Under the pieces are notes generated by a model, which was given only the letters and a program-made list of their open reading frames with translations, did not search any database and was not told the DNA's origin. Positions 8,653-15,460 of a stretch of DNA of 28,724 nucleotides are shown here, piece by piece. Positions within the stretch are counted from its first letter, which is position 1. Each line of letters begins with the position of its first letter. The translations under genes were made by a program, and so were the position numbers. The DNA lies in IMG/VR virus record IMGVR_UViG_3300029624_000238, positions 1 to 28,724 of that record, one strand, 5' to 3'. Source of the stretch: a virus.

Positions 8653-9210
8653 TTGTGTCTCATTTCGGTTGGGCTGTTGCTTTGCGGCTGTTCTTCGGGG
8701 AATAACCCGGACGATGTTCAGCCGGAGGTGTTGCCCGATGGCACGCATGTCATGTCGTTTTATGGCAAGCGGTTCTACTACCCGCCGCGGCTTGAGTTTC
8801 AGGAACTGGCTTGGAAACGAGAATCGCCCATTTGGACCGGCGACCGGTTTCACGGGTATGAGTACAGTCATCCCGAGCGTTCGGACCACATTCGCTTCAT
8901 GGCAACGACCGGTGGCGAGGATGGCGGATGGTCGATTCAGGAAGGACACCGAGGTGACCAGGGTTGGGTTGCCGACGGCAAGGAACGAATGCGCCTGGAA
9001 GATGGTGCCTTCCAAGAGTTCGTCAACGTCGATGGCGTACATCACGGCCCGTGGCAGACTTGGTCGGCCGATGGTGTCCTACAGGCGAAAGCCACCATGG
9101 TCGACGGCGTCGCCCAGGGAAAAATGACCTACTATCATCCCAATGGACAAGTCCAAGGTGTCGTGCAGCTGAAGGACGGAAAGCCGGTAAGTACTCCTGA
9201 ATCACGGTGA
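8653..9210 (+). CDS. Small lipoprotein with MORN-like repeats; N-terminus uncertain
   Basis: In this frame the only usable start is TTG at 8653, giving 185 residues with a hydrophobic leader and a lipobox (LLLCGC) at about residues 8-13, so the protein is probably membrane-anchored. The C-terminal 60 residues contain MORN/YwqK-like units such as GPWQTWSADGVLQ and GKMTYYHPNGQVQG. A better start (ATG at 8628, with the positively charged N-terminus MVNFRF and AGGGG upstream) lies in the neighbouring frame and would join this frame after one extra base near 8645-8655. The gene may therefore carry a frameshift. It forms a pair with the gene ending at 8538 and converges on the minus-strand gene ending at 9252. 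Confidence 0.6.
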   Translation: MCLISVGLLLCGCSSGNNPDDVQPEVLPDGTHVMSFYGKRFYYPPRLEFQELAWKRESPIWTGDRFHGYEYSHPERSDHIRFMATTGGEDGGWSIQEGHRGDQGWVADGKERMRLEDGAFQEFVNVDGVHHGPWQTWSADGVLQAKATMVDGVAQGKMTYYHPNGQVQGVVQLKDGKPVSTPESR

Positions 9211-9251
9211 TCGCAAAAACTGGCTTGGTTGCCCGCCAGAGCCCACCGCGT

Positions 9252-9806
9252 TCATGAAAATGCCCCTTGGTGTTGCCTCAGCCGCTGCTCGATGGCCTGC
9301 ATGACGCGCTGGTAAATCTGCTCGTCCCGCTGCTGCACGATCGCCACCGTTTGGTCGGCGAGTTGGGCGACCAGTGCTTCATCGCGTGAGGCGTCTTCTT
9401 CCAGCGTGAGTTTGAATTCGCGCTGGTCACGAAGCTGCAGCGTCGCGCTGGCTGCCTGTTGGACGCGCTGGGCCAGATCCGCGGGCCGCGTATCGCGCAG
9501 GTTATGGAAGCTGCTCGCCTGTGCCGCGATCGGAAAGCTGGCCAGCGGCTGGATCGCCTGGTTGGGGAACGATGGTGAATCATCTTCTTGCGATCGTTGC
9601 TCGCTTTCGCTTTCTGACGAAGTCGCAGGGAACGCGAGATCCGCTTCTTCCTCGTCACGTTCATTTCGATCGAAGGATGTTTGGGGGCTGCGAAGCATCT
9701 CCGTTACCATCGGCGCCGCTTCATTCGGCGCGTGTGGGAAGGTGTCGGGTGAAAGTTGGGTCAGCGCTTGAAGCGCTTTGAGTCGCTGTGGGTCATCGTG
9801 TTTCAT
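9252..9806 (-). CDS. Helical protein in the tape-measure position
   Basis: A 184-residue protein whose ATG at 9806 overlaps the TGA of the chaperone extension (ATGA), so it is translationally coupled to it. The middle (about 35-85) is acidic and Ser-rich and probably disordered. Residues 105-184 are helical with regular hydrophobic spacing (LAQRVQQAASATLQL, then QIYQRVMQAIEQRLRQ). In siphophages the gene after the tail chaperones is the tape measure, usually 600 residues or more, so this protein is far too short for a normal one. Gene transfer agents such as that of Rhodobacter use tape measures of only a couple of hundred residues. It could be a short tape measure, or an unrelated helical protein beside a lost one. 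Confidence 0.55.
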   Translation of the reverse strand: MKHDDPQRLKALQALTQLSPDTFPHAPNEAAPMVTEMLRSPQTSFDRNERDEEEADLAFPATSSESESEQRSQEDDSPSFPNQAIQPLASFPIAAQASSFHNLRDTRPADLAQRVQQAASATLQLRDQREFKLTLEEDASRDEALVAQLADQTVAIVQQRDEQIYQRVMQAIEQRLRQHQGAFS

Positions 9807-10219
9807 AGTGAGTGTCCTTCCGTAAATCGCCGCCGCGACGGCAGCTGCCGTAGTGGTTCGACCTGCCGAGCCACCTCGTCCAACTGGGCGAAGTTGCGGG
9901 CCAGGAACGGGTCGCGTCTGAGGTGCTCGGGGACGCAGTGGAAGTGCGTGGCCTGGGCGTATCGCCACAGCTGAAAGGTCTTCCGGTTCTTGGGCGAAAG
10001 CCGCAGACGCTGGGCCTGGTCGGGATTTTGTTTAGGGCACGCCGCGCAGGGAGTCGGTACGCCGGCGGGACGTGGCTGGGGGATTTCGCGGCGATGGGGA
10101 CCGACGCGAACCGTCTGCCGCTGGCCGGTCTCCAGGTCGTAGATCCATTTCGCGCACAAGTCGCAGTCAATCGAAGCGGGGCCGGGGTGCAGCAGCAAAA
10201 GCGCTACACCCTCGATCAG
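9803..10219 (-). CDS. Tail assembly chaperone, frameshifted extension (gpT-like)
   Basis: This frame is open from the slippery site at 10219-10225 to the TGA at 9803-9805 and has no ATG or GTG start near its beginning (only TTG at 10198). Reading it by a -1 shift adds 138 residues to the 123 of the upstream frame, making a fusion of 261, as in lambda gpG/gpGT. The extension holds two CxxC pairs (fusion residues 142/145 in CDLC and 181/184 in CAAC) that could bind a metal. It is rich in Arg and Pro. It ends in an ATGA overlap with the next gene. The chaperone role rests on the frameshift signal and the position between tail tube and tape-measure slot. Confidence 0.75.
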   Translation of the reverse strand: MIEGVALLLLHPGPASIDCDLCAKWIYDLETGQRQTVRVGPHRREIPQPRPAGVPTPCAACPKQNPDQAQRLRLSPKNRKTFQLWRYAQATHFHCVPEHLRRDPFLARNFAQLDEVARQVEPLRQLPSRRRFTEGHSL

Positions 10220-10225
10220 TTTTTT
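10185..10225 (-). promoter_or_regulatory. Programmed -1 ribosomal frameshift signal
   Basis: The minus strand reads A AAA AAC in the correct phase (CTA AAA AAC TGA) at 10225-10219, ending right at the zero-frame stop. After a 7-base spacer (10218-10212), GGGTGTAGC (10211-10203) can pair with GCTGCACCC (10193-10185) across a 9-base loop. This makes a 9-bp stem with one G-U pair. The slippery heptamer, spacer length and stem are all canonical. Confidence 0.85.
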
Positions 10226-10587
10226 AGGTCGGCCCCTTCGTCGTAGGCAATCGGTACGAGACCGCTTCCCGGCAGCGGATCGGAAGGCCGCGTGCCGGCG
10301 AGGATCGCGTATAGTTTGTCGAACAGGTCCGGCACCAACTGGCCGATCGCGTCGGCCGAGATGTCATGCGGCAAGGTCCAGGTCGTCAAGTGCGCGGCGA
10401 TCGTCTCGGCCAGCAGTTTCGTCGCCGAGGTGCTGTTGGTCTGCTGCCTGGTGGCCTCGGCAACCAGGGCGCGTTCTTCGCGGATCAGCGGCCGGTAGGT
10501 GAAAACTAGTTCGGCATGCACACCAGGCGCTTCCGCCACACAGGCCTCGTGCGTGTAGCCATCGTCCAGCAAAAGGTAGTTGGTCAT
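10216..10587 (-). CDS. Tail assembly chaperone, zero-frame product (gpG-like)
   Basis: I start at the ATG at 10587 (MTNYLLLDD); codons further upstream in this frame lie in a repeat A copy. The product has 123 residues and ends at TGA 10218-10216, directly after a slippery heptamer. Residues 45-95 are helical (LVAEATRQQ, then TKLLAETIAAHLTTW). The N-terminus looks like a small beta element. Size, place after the tail tube gene and the frameshift exit match the short form of siphophage tail assembly chaperones, which bind the tape measure during tail building. The ribosome site is weak. Confidence 0.75.
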   Translation of the reverse strand: MTNYLLLDDGYTHEACVAEAPGVHAELVFTYRPLIREERALVAEATRQQTNSTSATKLLAETIAAHLTTWTLPHDISADAIGQLVPDLFDKLYAILAGTRPSDPLPGSGLVPIAYDEGADLKN

Positions 10588-10646
10588 AGGGTTGGTCTTT
10601 GTGTTGGGGTTATGTTGTCTCGGCTTCAACTCAAGCGCTGAAGAAT

Positions 10647-10770
10647 GGGTAGCCCAGTTTGCTTGCAAGCTGGGGAGGCGAAGCCGAATAGAGGTCCGCC
10701 CGTTCGGGTAGCGCTACCGGAAGACCTCCATTCGCTGCGCTCCCCAGGTTGCAAGCAACCTGGGCTACCC
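10647..10770. repeat. Repeat A, copy 2 (full)
   Basis: A full copy in the orientation with GGCGAAGCC in the left arm. It fills most of the 239 bp gap between the tail tube stop and the chaperone start, ending about 60 bases before that ATG. Confidence 0.9.
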
Positions 10771-10826
10771 GGGAAAGAGCAAGTACGAGCCGGGAAATGG
10801 GAAATGCGACCCAGGCACGAACCCGC

Positions 10827-11729
10827 TTACGCTCCATTGGTATTGGTGAAACGGATCATCGGCCGGGCGTTGGCTTCGTCTTCGTATGCTTGCAGGGTGA
10901 CCTCAGGGCGGATCGACTTTTTGCCGCGGATGTCGACCGGGGTCTCCGGTTTCTGCAGCCGGCCGAAGTCGATCGTCAGGCTATCGGTGCCGTTGTCGAA
11001 GGCCAGCTCGGCCCCGCTTACGCCGGTCGCGGCGATCTCGCGCACGTGATCACCAAAGTCGGCATTGTGCAGGGTGGTGAAGGCCAGCGTGATGGTCGGT
11101 TCCCCTTCCGGCAGACTGGTCCGCGTTTGGCTGTTGTGGAAGTGATCCAACTCCAGCTGGTGGTCGATCGTCAGCACCAGGTCGTCGATGGGGATTGCCG
11201 TTTCGTCGAAGGTCCAGCTGGCGTGATGATGCACGTACGGCAGCTTTTCCGAAAGCGTTCCACCGATGGCCGGGAAGGTACCGGCAGCGGCCGATGTGTC
11301 TTTCGTCTTCCCTTCCAGCAGCAGTTCCAACGTCAGCGGTTGTCCTTGCTTGCTGCGGAAGATGGCCTGGGCGACCTTCAAACCGCGGTAGGTCTCGACG
11401 AGCAGGTCCTTGTCGACGGTGGCGACCAGCTCCGGCAGTGTCTCGGCCAGATCGAAGACGTCGGACGCTTCCGCCCCGCCCAATAGGTACGGCAGCAGGA
11501 AGTCGAGGTCATCGGGCCGCGGCAGGAGCATGATATTGCCACTCACCGACGAGGTGCCTGTCTGGGCGAAGTCACCGATCGGGGCCCGCTTTCCGCGGAT
11601 GCCGCCGGGGCGAATGAGGTTCTCGCGGCGGTTGAGCGTGCACGCCTGAAATTCAAACTGCCGCGTCGCCAGGCTGGTCGCGTGCTGCGGTCCCAAGCCC
11701 AGCTGGGTGGCGTATCCCATGGTTACCAT
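10827..11729 (-). CDS. Major tail tube protein
   Basis: A 300-residue protein starting at the ATG at 11729, with AAGGAAA just upstream. A second ATG three codons later is possible. It begins with a strand-rich N-terminus (QFEFQACTLNRRENLI), has a region naming two beta sheets (GNIMLLPRPDDLDFLLPYLLGG; PLTLELLLEGK), and ends with long strands (PTITLAFTTLHN; SLTIDFGRLQKPE; RPEVTLQAY). This is the pattern of siphophage tail tube proteins that stack as hexamers to make the tail lumen. It follows the tail-terminator-like gene by 10 bases and precedes the chaperones, the standard order. Confidence 0.75.
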   Translation of the reverse strand: MVTMGYATQLGLGPQHATSLATRQFEFQACTLNRRENLIRPGGIRGKRAPIGDFAQTGTSSVSGNIMLLPRPDDLDFLLPYLLGGAEASDVFDLAETLPELVATVDKDLLVETYRGLKVAQAIFRSKQGQPLTLELLLEGKTKDTSAAAGTFPAIGGTLSEKLPYVHHHASWTFDETAIPIDDLVLTIDHQLELDHFHNSQTRTSLPEGEPTITLAFTTLHNADFGDHVREIAATGVSGAELAFDNGTDSLTIDFGRLQKPETPVDIRGKKSIRPEVTLQAYEDEANARPMIRFTNTNGA

Positions 11730-11739
11730 GTTCGTTTCC

Positions 11740-12180
11740 TTATTCCAAAACCCAGCACCGAACGATCAGTGCCGAGGCGTCCAATTGATGTTTCCAGGCC
11801 TCCGGCAAAACGACCGGGGCCGGTTCGACCGTGCAGCGGTAACAGCCGTGCGCGGTCAAGGGAGATTGATGTTGAAAGTGCCGGCGGATCGCTTCCCGCC
11901 ACGGCAGCAACGTCTGCTGGGCCGTTTTGCCGAGGGCCGAGTTACTGACCTTCAGCAGCGTGATTTGAAAGCCGTAGCCGATGTCGCTCGATTGGTTCGT
12001 GCCGTGGTCCCCTTCGCTTTCGGTCACCGGCGAGACAATCGCCCCGCTGGTCAGCTCGTCGGCGGACGGATTGAAGGGGACCGGCTGCTGGCGGATATTC
12101 GCCGCGGCGAGGCCCTCCAGTTCGAGGCCGCCGATCTGACTCACCACGGCATCCCACAGGGTTTCCCAGGTGGCTGGCAT
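11740..12180 (-). CDS. Putative tail terminator/head-tail joining protein
   Basis: I choose the ATG at 12180 (MPATWETLWD; 146 residues) because AGGAG lies about 6 bases upstream. An earlier in-frame ATG at 12222 would overlap the previous gene. The opening helix (TWETLWDAVVSQI), the following LELEG strand and the YGFQITLLKVS strand resemble small tail-completion proteins that cap the tail tube and join it to the head. It lies 10 bases from the tail tube gene. The family match is by layout, not by a motif I can name. Confidence 0.5.
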   Translation of the reverse strand: MPATWETLWDAVVSQIGGLELEGLAAANIRQQPVPFNPSADELTSGAIVSPVTESEGDHGTNQSSDIGYGFQITLLKVSNSALGKTAQQTLLPWREAIRRHFQHQSPLTAHGCYRCTVEPAPVVLPEAWKHQLDASALIVRCWVLE

Positions 12181-12191
12181 GCGCGCTCCTT

Positions 12192-12527
12192 TTACTTGTC
12201 GCGGCGGCATAGGCACCGCCACTGGGTTTCAAAATGCTCCTGCCGCAGTCGGACGATCGTCCACACCCCGCCGCCTGACCAGGTGATCTTGCCGCCTGAC
12301 TTGGGGATAGCGCCGCCGAGGGAAATATCCCACAGCACGAACGTGGCGAGCGTCGTTTGCAGCGCAACGTGCGAACCGGCGGACGAGAGTTCGTCTTCCC
12401 GCAATACGCACTTGCGAGCTTTGACGCCAGTCACGGTTTCGGACGCGTCGTGGTAGGTCGCCTCGCCGATGTCGGCGAACGCCGTGAAACTGTTCTTGTA
12501 CAGCTCGTACATCGAAGTGAAGGTCAT
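12192..12527 (-). CDS. Putative head-closure (connector) protein
   Basis: A 111-residue protein whose ATG overlaps the TGA of the previous gene (ATGA), so the two are translationally coupled. The start MTFTSMYELY gives a short helix followed by a beta-rich body (VLREDELS, LATFVLWDISL, KITWSGGGVWTIVRL). Its size, strand content and place between capsid and tail terminator fit a head-closure protein, which plugs the portal after packaging. I see no diagnostic motif. Confidence 0.5.
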   Translation of the reverse strand: MTFTSMYELYKNSFTAFADIGEATYHDASETVTGVKARKCVLREDELSSAGSHVALQTTLATFVLWDISLGGAIPKSGGKITWSGGGVWTIVRLRQEHFETQWRCLCRRDK

Positions 12528-12766
12528 GTCAGCCGGCCTCGCGAAATCGATTCCTGCGGGCCGGCGATCCGCTCGAGCATCTCGTCGATCTCGGCCAGTT
12601 CCTGGTAAAGACTCTGCCGCAGGCCGACATGGTCGACGTGATCGCCGGTGCCGGAAGTATTGGGCAGTCCGCCGACGCTCGTCGAACCGAGGCCGGCCAA
12701 CTGCGTGAGCACGGCATCCCGGCGGGTGAGCAGGTCGGCGATGACTTGGGTTTGTGTTTTCGTCAT
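12524..12766 (-). CDS. Small helical protein, possible connector component
   Basis: An 80-residue protein with an N-terminal helix (TQVIADLLTRRDAVLTQLAGL) and a second helix (LRQSLYQELAEIDEMLERIAG) separated by a Gly/Ser loop, so it may form a helical hairpin. It starts at the ATG at 12766, about 35 bases after a repeat A copy. Small two-helix proteins at this place in phage clusters are often head-tail connectors, but I cannot name this one. Confidence 0.5.
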   Translation of the reverse strand: MTKTQTQVIADLLTRRDAVLTQLAGLGSTSVGGLPNTSGTGDHVDHVGLRQSLYQELAEIDEMLERIAGPQESISRGRLT

Positions 12767-12800
12767 GGATATGCTTTCTGTTGTCGTTTCCCGCGCCCCT

Positions 12801-12925
12801 GGGTAGCCCAGTTTGCTTGCAAACTGGGGAGCGCAGCGAATGGAGGTCTTCCGGTAACGCTACCCAAACGCGCGGACCTCTATTCGGCTTCGCCTCCCCA
12901 GGTTGCAAGCAACCATGGGCTACCC
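12801..12925. repeat. Repeat A, copy 3 (full)
   Basis: A full copy with the GCGCAGCGAAT arm on the left, the opposite orientation to copy 2. It fills the 209 bp gap between the genes starting at 12766 and ending at 12976. Confidence 0.9.
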
Positions 12926-12975
12926 AGGCGCGGTCGGTTCACGTGGGTGGTTTGTTCTCGCTCGCTTCCAACGTG

Positions 12976-13434
12976 CTACACGCGCACGACAATCGCGTTG
13001 AACCCTTCGGTCTGCTTGGCGATGCCGGCTTGCTGGTAGGCTTGCCGCCGGGCATCCGCCTGGTCGACGGCGGAAAGCTGGAACGACTGATCGGTGGTGT
13101 TCTTCTTCTTGAGGGTGACGTGAAAATCTTTCCGCGGCGTGCGGCCGGGGTAATGCGTGCGGAGCCACTGGCCGTAGGCCTTGCGCTGCTCGGGCGCGGC
13201 CTCGGGGGCCCTACCCTGCCGGGCTTCTTCATCGGCGGTCGAAAGATCGAGATCCGCTTCGGCCAGGCCGACCGTGGGCGTGGGCGTCGAAGGTGCGACT
13301 TGGGATGCCGCTTCCTGGGCTTGCAGCGCTCTTTCGCGCCGCGCCACCTCCGCTTCCCGCTGGGCGAGTTCGGCGTGGAGGGCTTCCATGTCAGGGTCGG
13401 TGGTATTGGGTGTTTTGGGTTTGGTCATGGTCAT
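12976..13434 (-). CDS. Coiled-coil protein following the capsid gene, unknown
   Basis: A 152-residue protein. A coiled coil (about 15-45: MEALHAELAQREAEVARRERALQ) is followed by a Pro/Thr linker and an acidic stretch. A basic C-terminal domain (about 85-152) contains WLRTHYPGRTPRKDFHV. Two ATGs, at 13434 and 13428, are both possible; neither has a good ribosome site. The position right after the capsid gene could mean a minor head protein or a connector. No family recognised. Confidence 0.55.
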   Translation of the reverse strand: MTMTKPKTPNTTDPDMEALHAELAQREAEVARRERALQAQEAASQVAPSTPTPTVGLAEADLDLSTADEEARQGRAPEAAPEQRKAYGQWLRTHYPGRTPRKDFHVTLKKKNTTDQSFQLSAVDQADARRQAYQQAGIAKQTEGFNAIVVRV

Positions 13435-13496
13435 TTGGTTCGTATTGAAAAGTAGGCGGTTGTTCTAGTGAGAGGTGGGGTGAATTCGCTTGCGTC

Positions 13497-13589
13497 TTAG
13501 CCCCGGTAGGGGCGGTAGAAAATAGCCAGGGGCGTGAGCCCCTGGAAAGGGAACGAAAATTGGTGTTAGCCCTGAAAGGGCGACAGAAT
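13497..13589 (+). repeat. Repeat B, copy 1
   Basis: The block reads TTAGCCCCGGTAGGGGC, then GCCAGGGGCGTGAGCCCCTGG, then TAGCCCTGAAAGGGCGACAG. It is three short palindromes in a row with a fixed spacing. The same arrangement occurs at 15168-15239, inverted at 15261-15345, and at 27851-27940. Confidence 0.85.
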
Positions 13590-13620
13590 GGGTGTCAACG
13601 CAGACGTTATGTCGCAGAAC

Positions 13621-13702
13621 GGAGGTCTTGCGAATTTGGGTGACTCCACCTGAAGACCTCTATTCGCTCCGCTTCCCAGTTTGTAAGCAAACTGGGCTAC
13701 CC
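13621..13702. repeat. Repeat A, copy 4 (degenerate, left end lost)
   Basis: The GAGGTC centre is altered, but the right arm (GAAGACCTC, TATTCGCTCCGC, CCAGTTTGTAAGCAAACTGGGCTACCC) is intact. With repeat B copy 1 it fills the 330 bp gap after the capsid gene. I see no gene there. Confidence 0.75.
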
Positions 13703-13764
13703 GCTGTCGCTCTTATCGGGGTTAGGAATTGCTTGCCGTTCGCCGACTAATTCCCGATCATTGA

Positions 13765-15000
13765 CTACGTTGCCGTGTTCTTCTGCACGCAGCGCGGTTC
13801 AACGACGGCGACCTGGCCCATTTCGCTGCTCTTCGCTTTGAAGGCAATGTCGCGTTCGAAGTCGTCTTCGTTGCCGGCCGGGGCGGTGACCGTTTCGGGG
13901 GCCCAGTTCTGCATGTACTTGAAGGCCTTCTGGAAGTCGCCGTAGAACCAGCTGCTGCTGGACGAAGTGCGAGCCTTCACGTAAGGGCTGGTGATCGGCG
14001 CGAGCATCCCGCGGTACGGGTTGTCGTAGCTTCGCCCGGCCTGGTAACCGACGTCCGCGGTCGCCTGGGTGTACTGCTCGACCTGGGTCGCGTTGACGAT
14101 CGACAGGGCCGTGTGATACAGCGCCCCCGGCACCACCAGTTGCCGCTTGCCGACGATGATCGGTTCGCCCGTGTCGGGATCGACCATCTCTTCAAACAGC
14201 AGGTCGGCCGCTTCGATCGACTCGTAGTCGACCAGCGGGTTGACCTGCAGGTTGTCCCAGTTGTGGTCGCCGGCGTTGTTACCGTAGGTGGCTTGAATGC
14301 CGCGGCCTTTGCGGTGATAGCGGTCGACCAGCCCGAAGACCGTGTCGAGGATGCGCTTCTCCCAGTTGACGGCCAGCCACTCGCTGCCGCGATCGGCCAT
14401 GCGGAGGACTTCGCCGGTCTTGTCGAAGAAGATCGCCTCTTTGGTGACCTCGACGACGAAGCCCCGCTTCTCGGTCGGCTGGGTTTCGATCCAGTCTTCG
14501 CTCAAGCTGACGCGGGGGTAGGTGTCCCCTTCGTGAACCTGCTGGGCGCCGTCCCCCAGCTGACCGACGCCCGGCAGGCGTTCCCACTTATCGCCGGTCG
14601 GTTCGGTCGTCACCAGGTACCGGGCAATCATTTCCGGTCGGGTGAAGTGATCCATCAGCTTCTTGTGCAGAAAGGTCTGATTGATGTTGGCGAACGCGGC
14701 CGTGTTGATGCTTTCCCGCACCAGGTTCACGCCGGTGGGCCGGCCTGCCATCGAGCCGTCCCAGCTATGAACGATCTCGCGGCCATCGGGCACGCAGGCA
14801 CAAAAGGCCCGGCGAATCGAGTACTGCGACTCGGTGACCTCCCCGTTGAGGATCGCCGAGCACAAGTCGCGCTCGGCCAGGTTGGGGGCCTGCGATTCGT
14901 GCACCCCTTGGCGGCGTGCGTTCCGCTTTCGGTCACGCTCGGCCGCCGAGTATTCGCGACCGAATGCCTGCCAGTTGAGAAGTCCGTTGAGTGATACCAT
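13765..15000 (-). CDS. Major capsid protein (HK97 fold)
   Basis: I place the start at the ATG at 15000 (MVSLNGLLNWQAF; 411 residues), preceded by AGGA. Codons further upstream run into a repeat A copy. The N-terminal 60 residues are charged and helical, consistent with a scaffold or delta region. The central part includes WLAVNWEKRILDTVFG and the loop EPIIVGKRQLVVP. The C-terminal part (NEDDFERDIAFKAKSSEMGQVAVVEPR) is the typical ending of phage major capsid proteins. It follows the portal, the protease and a probable decoration gene. It would assemble the icosahedral shell, probably with processing by the upstream protease. Confidence 0.85.
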   Translation of the reverse strand: MVSLNGLLNWQAFGREYSAAERDRKRNARRQGVHESQAPNLAERDLCSAILNGEVTESQYSIRRAFCACVPDGREIVHSWDGSMAGRPTGVNLVRESINTAAFANINQTFLHKKLMDHFTRPEMIARYLVTTEPTGDKWERLPGVGQLGDGAQQVHEGDTYPRVSLSEDWIETQPTEKRGFVVEVTKEAIFFDKTGEVLRMADRGSEWLAVNWEKRILDTVFGLVDRYHRKGRGIQATYGNNAGDHNWDNLQVNPLVDYESIEAADLLFEEMVDPDTGEPIIVGKRQLVVPGALYHTALSIVNATQVEQYTQATADVGYQAGRSYDNPYRGMLAPITSPYVKARTSSSSSWFYGDFQKAFKYMQNWAPETVTAPAGNEDDFERDIAFKAKSSEMGQVAVVEPRCVQKNTAT

Positions 15001-15061
15001 GTGTGTTGTCCTGATAAAGTGTTGAGAATGTGTTCGTAAAAGGTGGGTAATGTGATGAAGT

Positions 15062-15160
15062 GGGTAGCCCATGGTTGCTTGCAACCTGGGGAGGCGAAGC
15101 CGAATCGAGGTCCGCGCGTTCGGGTAGCGCTACCGAAAGACCTCTATTCGCCGCGGTTCC
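15062..15160. repeat. Repeat A, copy 5 (right end missing)
   Basis: The left end and centre are intact (GGGTAGCCC..., CGGGTAGCGCTACC), but the copy stops after CTATTCGCCGCGGTTCC. Repeat B copy 2 begins a few bases later, at 15168. Confidence 0.85.
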
Positions 15161-15167
15161 CTTTGTC

Positions 15168-15239
15168 CTAGCCCCGCGAGGGGCGTAAGCCCCTGGATCG
15201 GGTCGCGATGATGGGTGAGCCCCAACGGGGCGACAGAAC
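15168..15239 (+). repeat. Repeat B, copy 2
   Basis: It carries CTAGCCCCGCGAGGGGCGTAAGCCCCTGG and GAGCCCCAACGGGGCGACAG. The middle hairpin is shorter than in copy 1. Confidence 0.8.
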
Positions 15240-15260
15240 ATTTCAAATGATCTTCTTCGG

Positions 15261-15345
15261 CCACCCTTACAGGGCTAAGTTCTTTTCTGACCTCTACCAG
15301 GGGCTTACGCCCCTGGCTATTTTCTATCGCCCTTTCAGGGCTAAG
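15261..15345 (-). repeat. Repeat B, copy 3 (inverted)
   Basis: On the minus strand it reads AGCCCTGAAAGGGCGATAG, AAAATAGCCAGGGGCGTAAG and CCCCTGG, then AGCCCTGTAAGGG. It lies head-to-head with copy 2 in the 460 bp gap between the capsid and decoration genes. I see no gene in that gap. Confidence 0.8.
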
Positions 15346-15380
15346 AGGCTATGCCACTGTTGTCTCCCGAGAACCTCGGA

Positions 15381-15418
15381 AAGATGGCTATCGCCTCGGA
15401 AGGCGTAGCCATCCTACG
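15381..15418. repeat. Repeat C, copy 1
   Basis: A 38 bp hairpin: AAGATGGCTATCGCC, CTCGGA, then GGCGTAGCCATCCTACG. The same element occurs at 26159-26196. Confidence 0.8.
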
Positions 15419-15460
15419 TCCGGTGGTCACGGCCATGAGGCTTCGCCGGCGCTGTCCTCG

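Noticed and set aside
10588-10668. N-terminal extensions such as MQANWAT on several genes
   Set aside because: The same peptide recurs upstream of unrelated genes because repeat A copies stay open in these frames. The true starts are the downstream ATGs, several of which have ribosome sites.
13497-15345. Repeat B and A copies as a CRISPR array
   Set aside because: Units are palindromic, irregularly spaced, occur in both orientations and have no unique spacers or cas genes.
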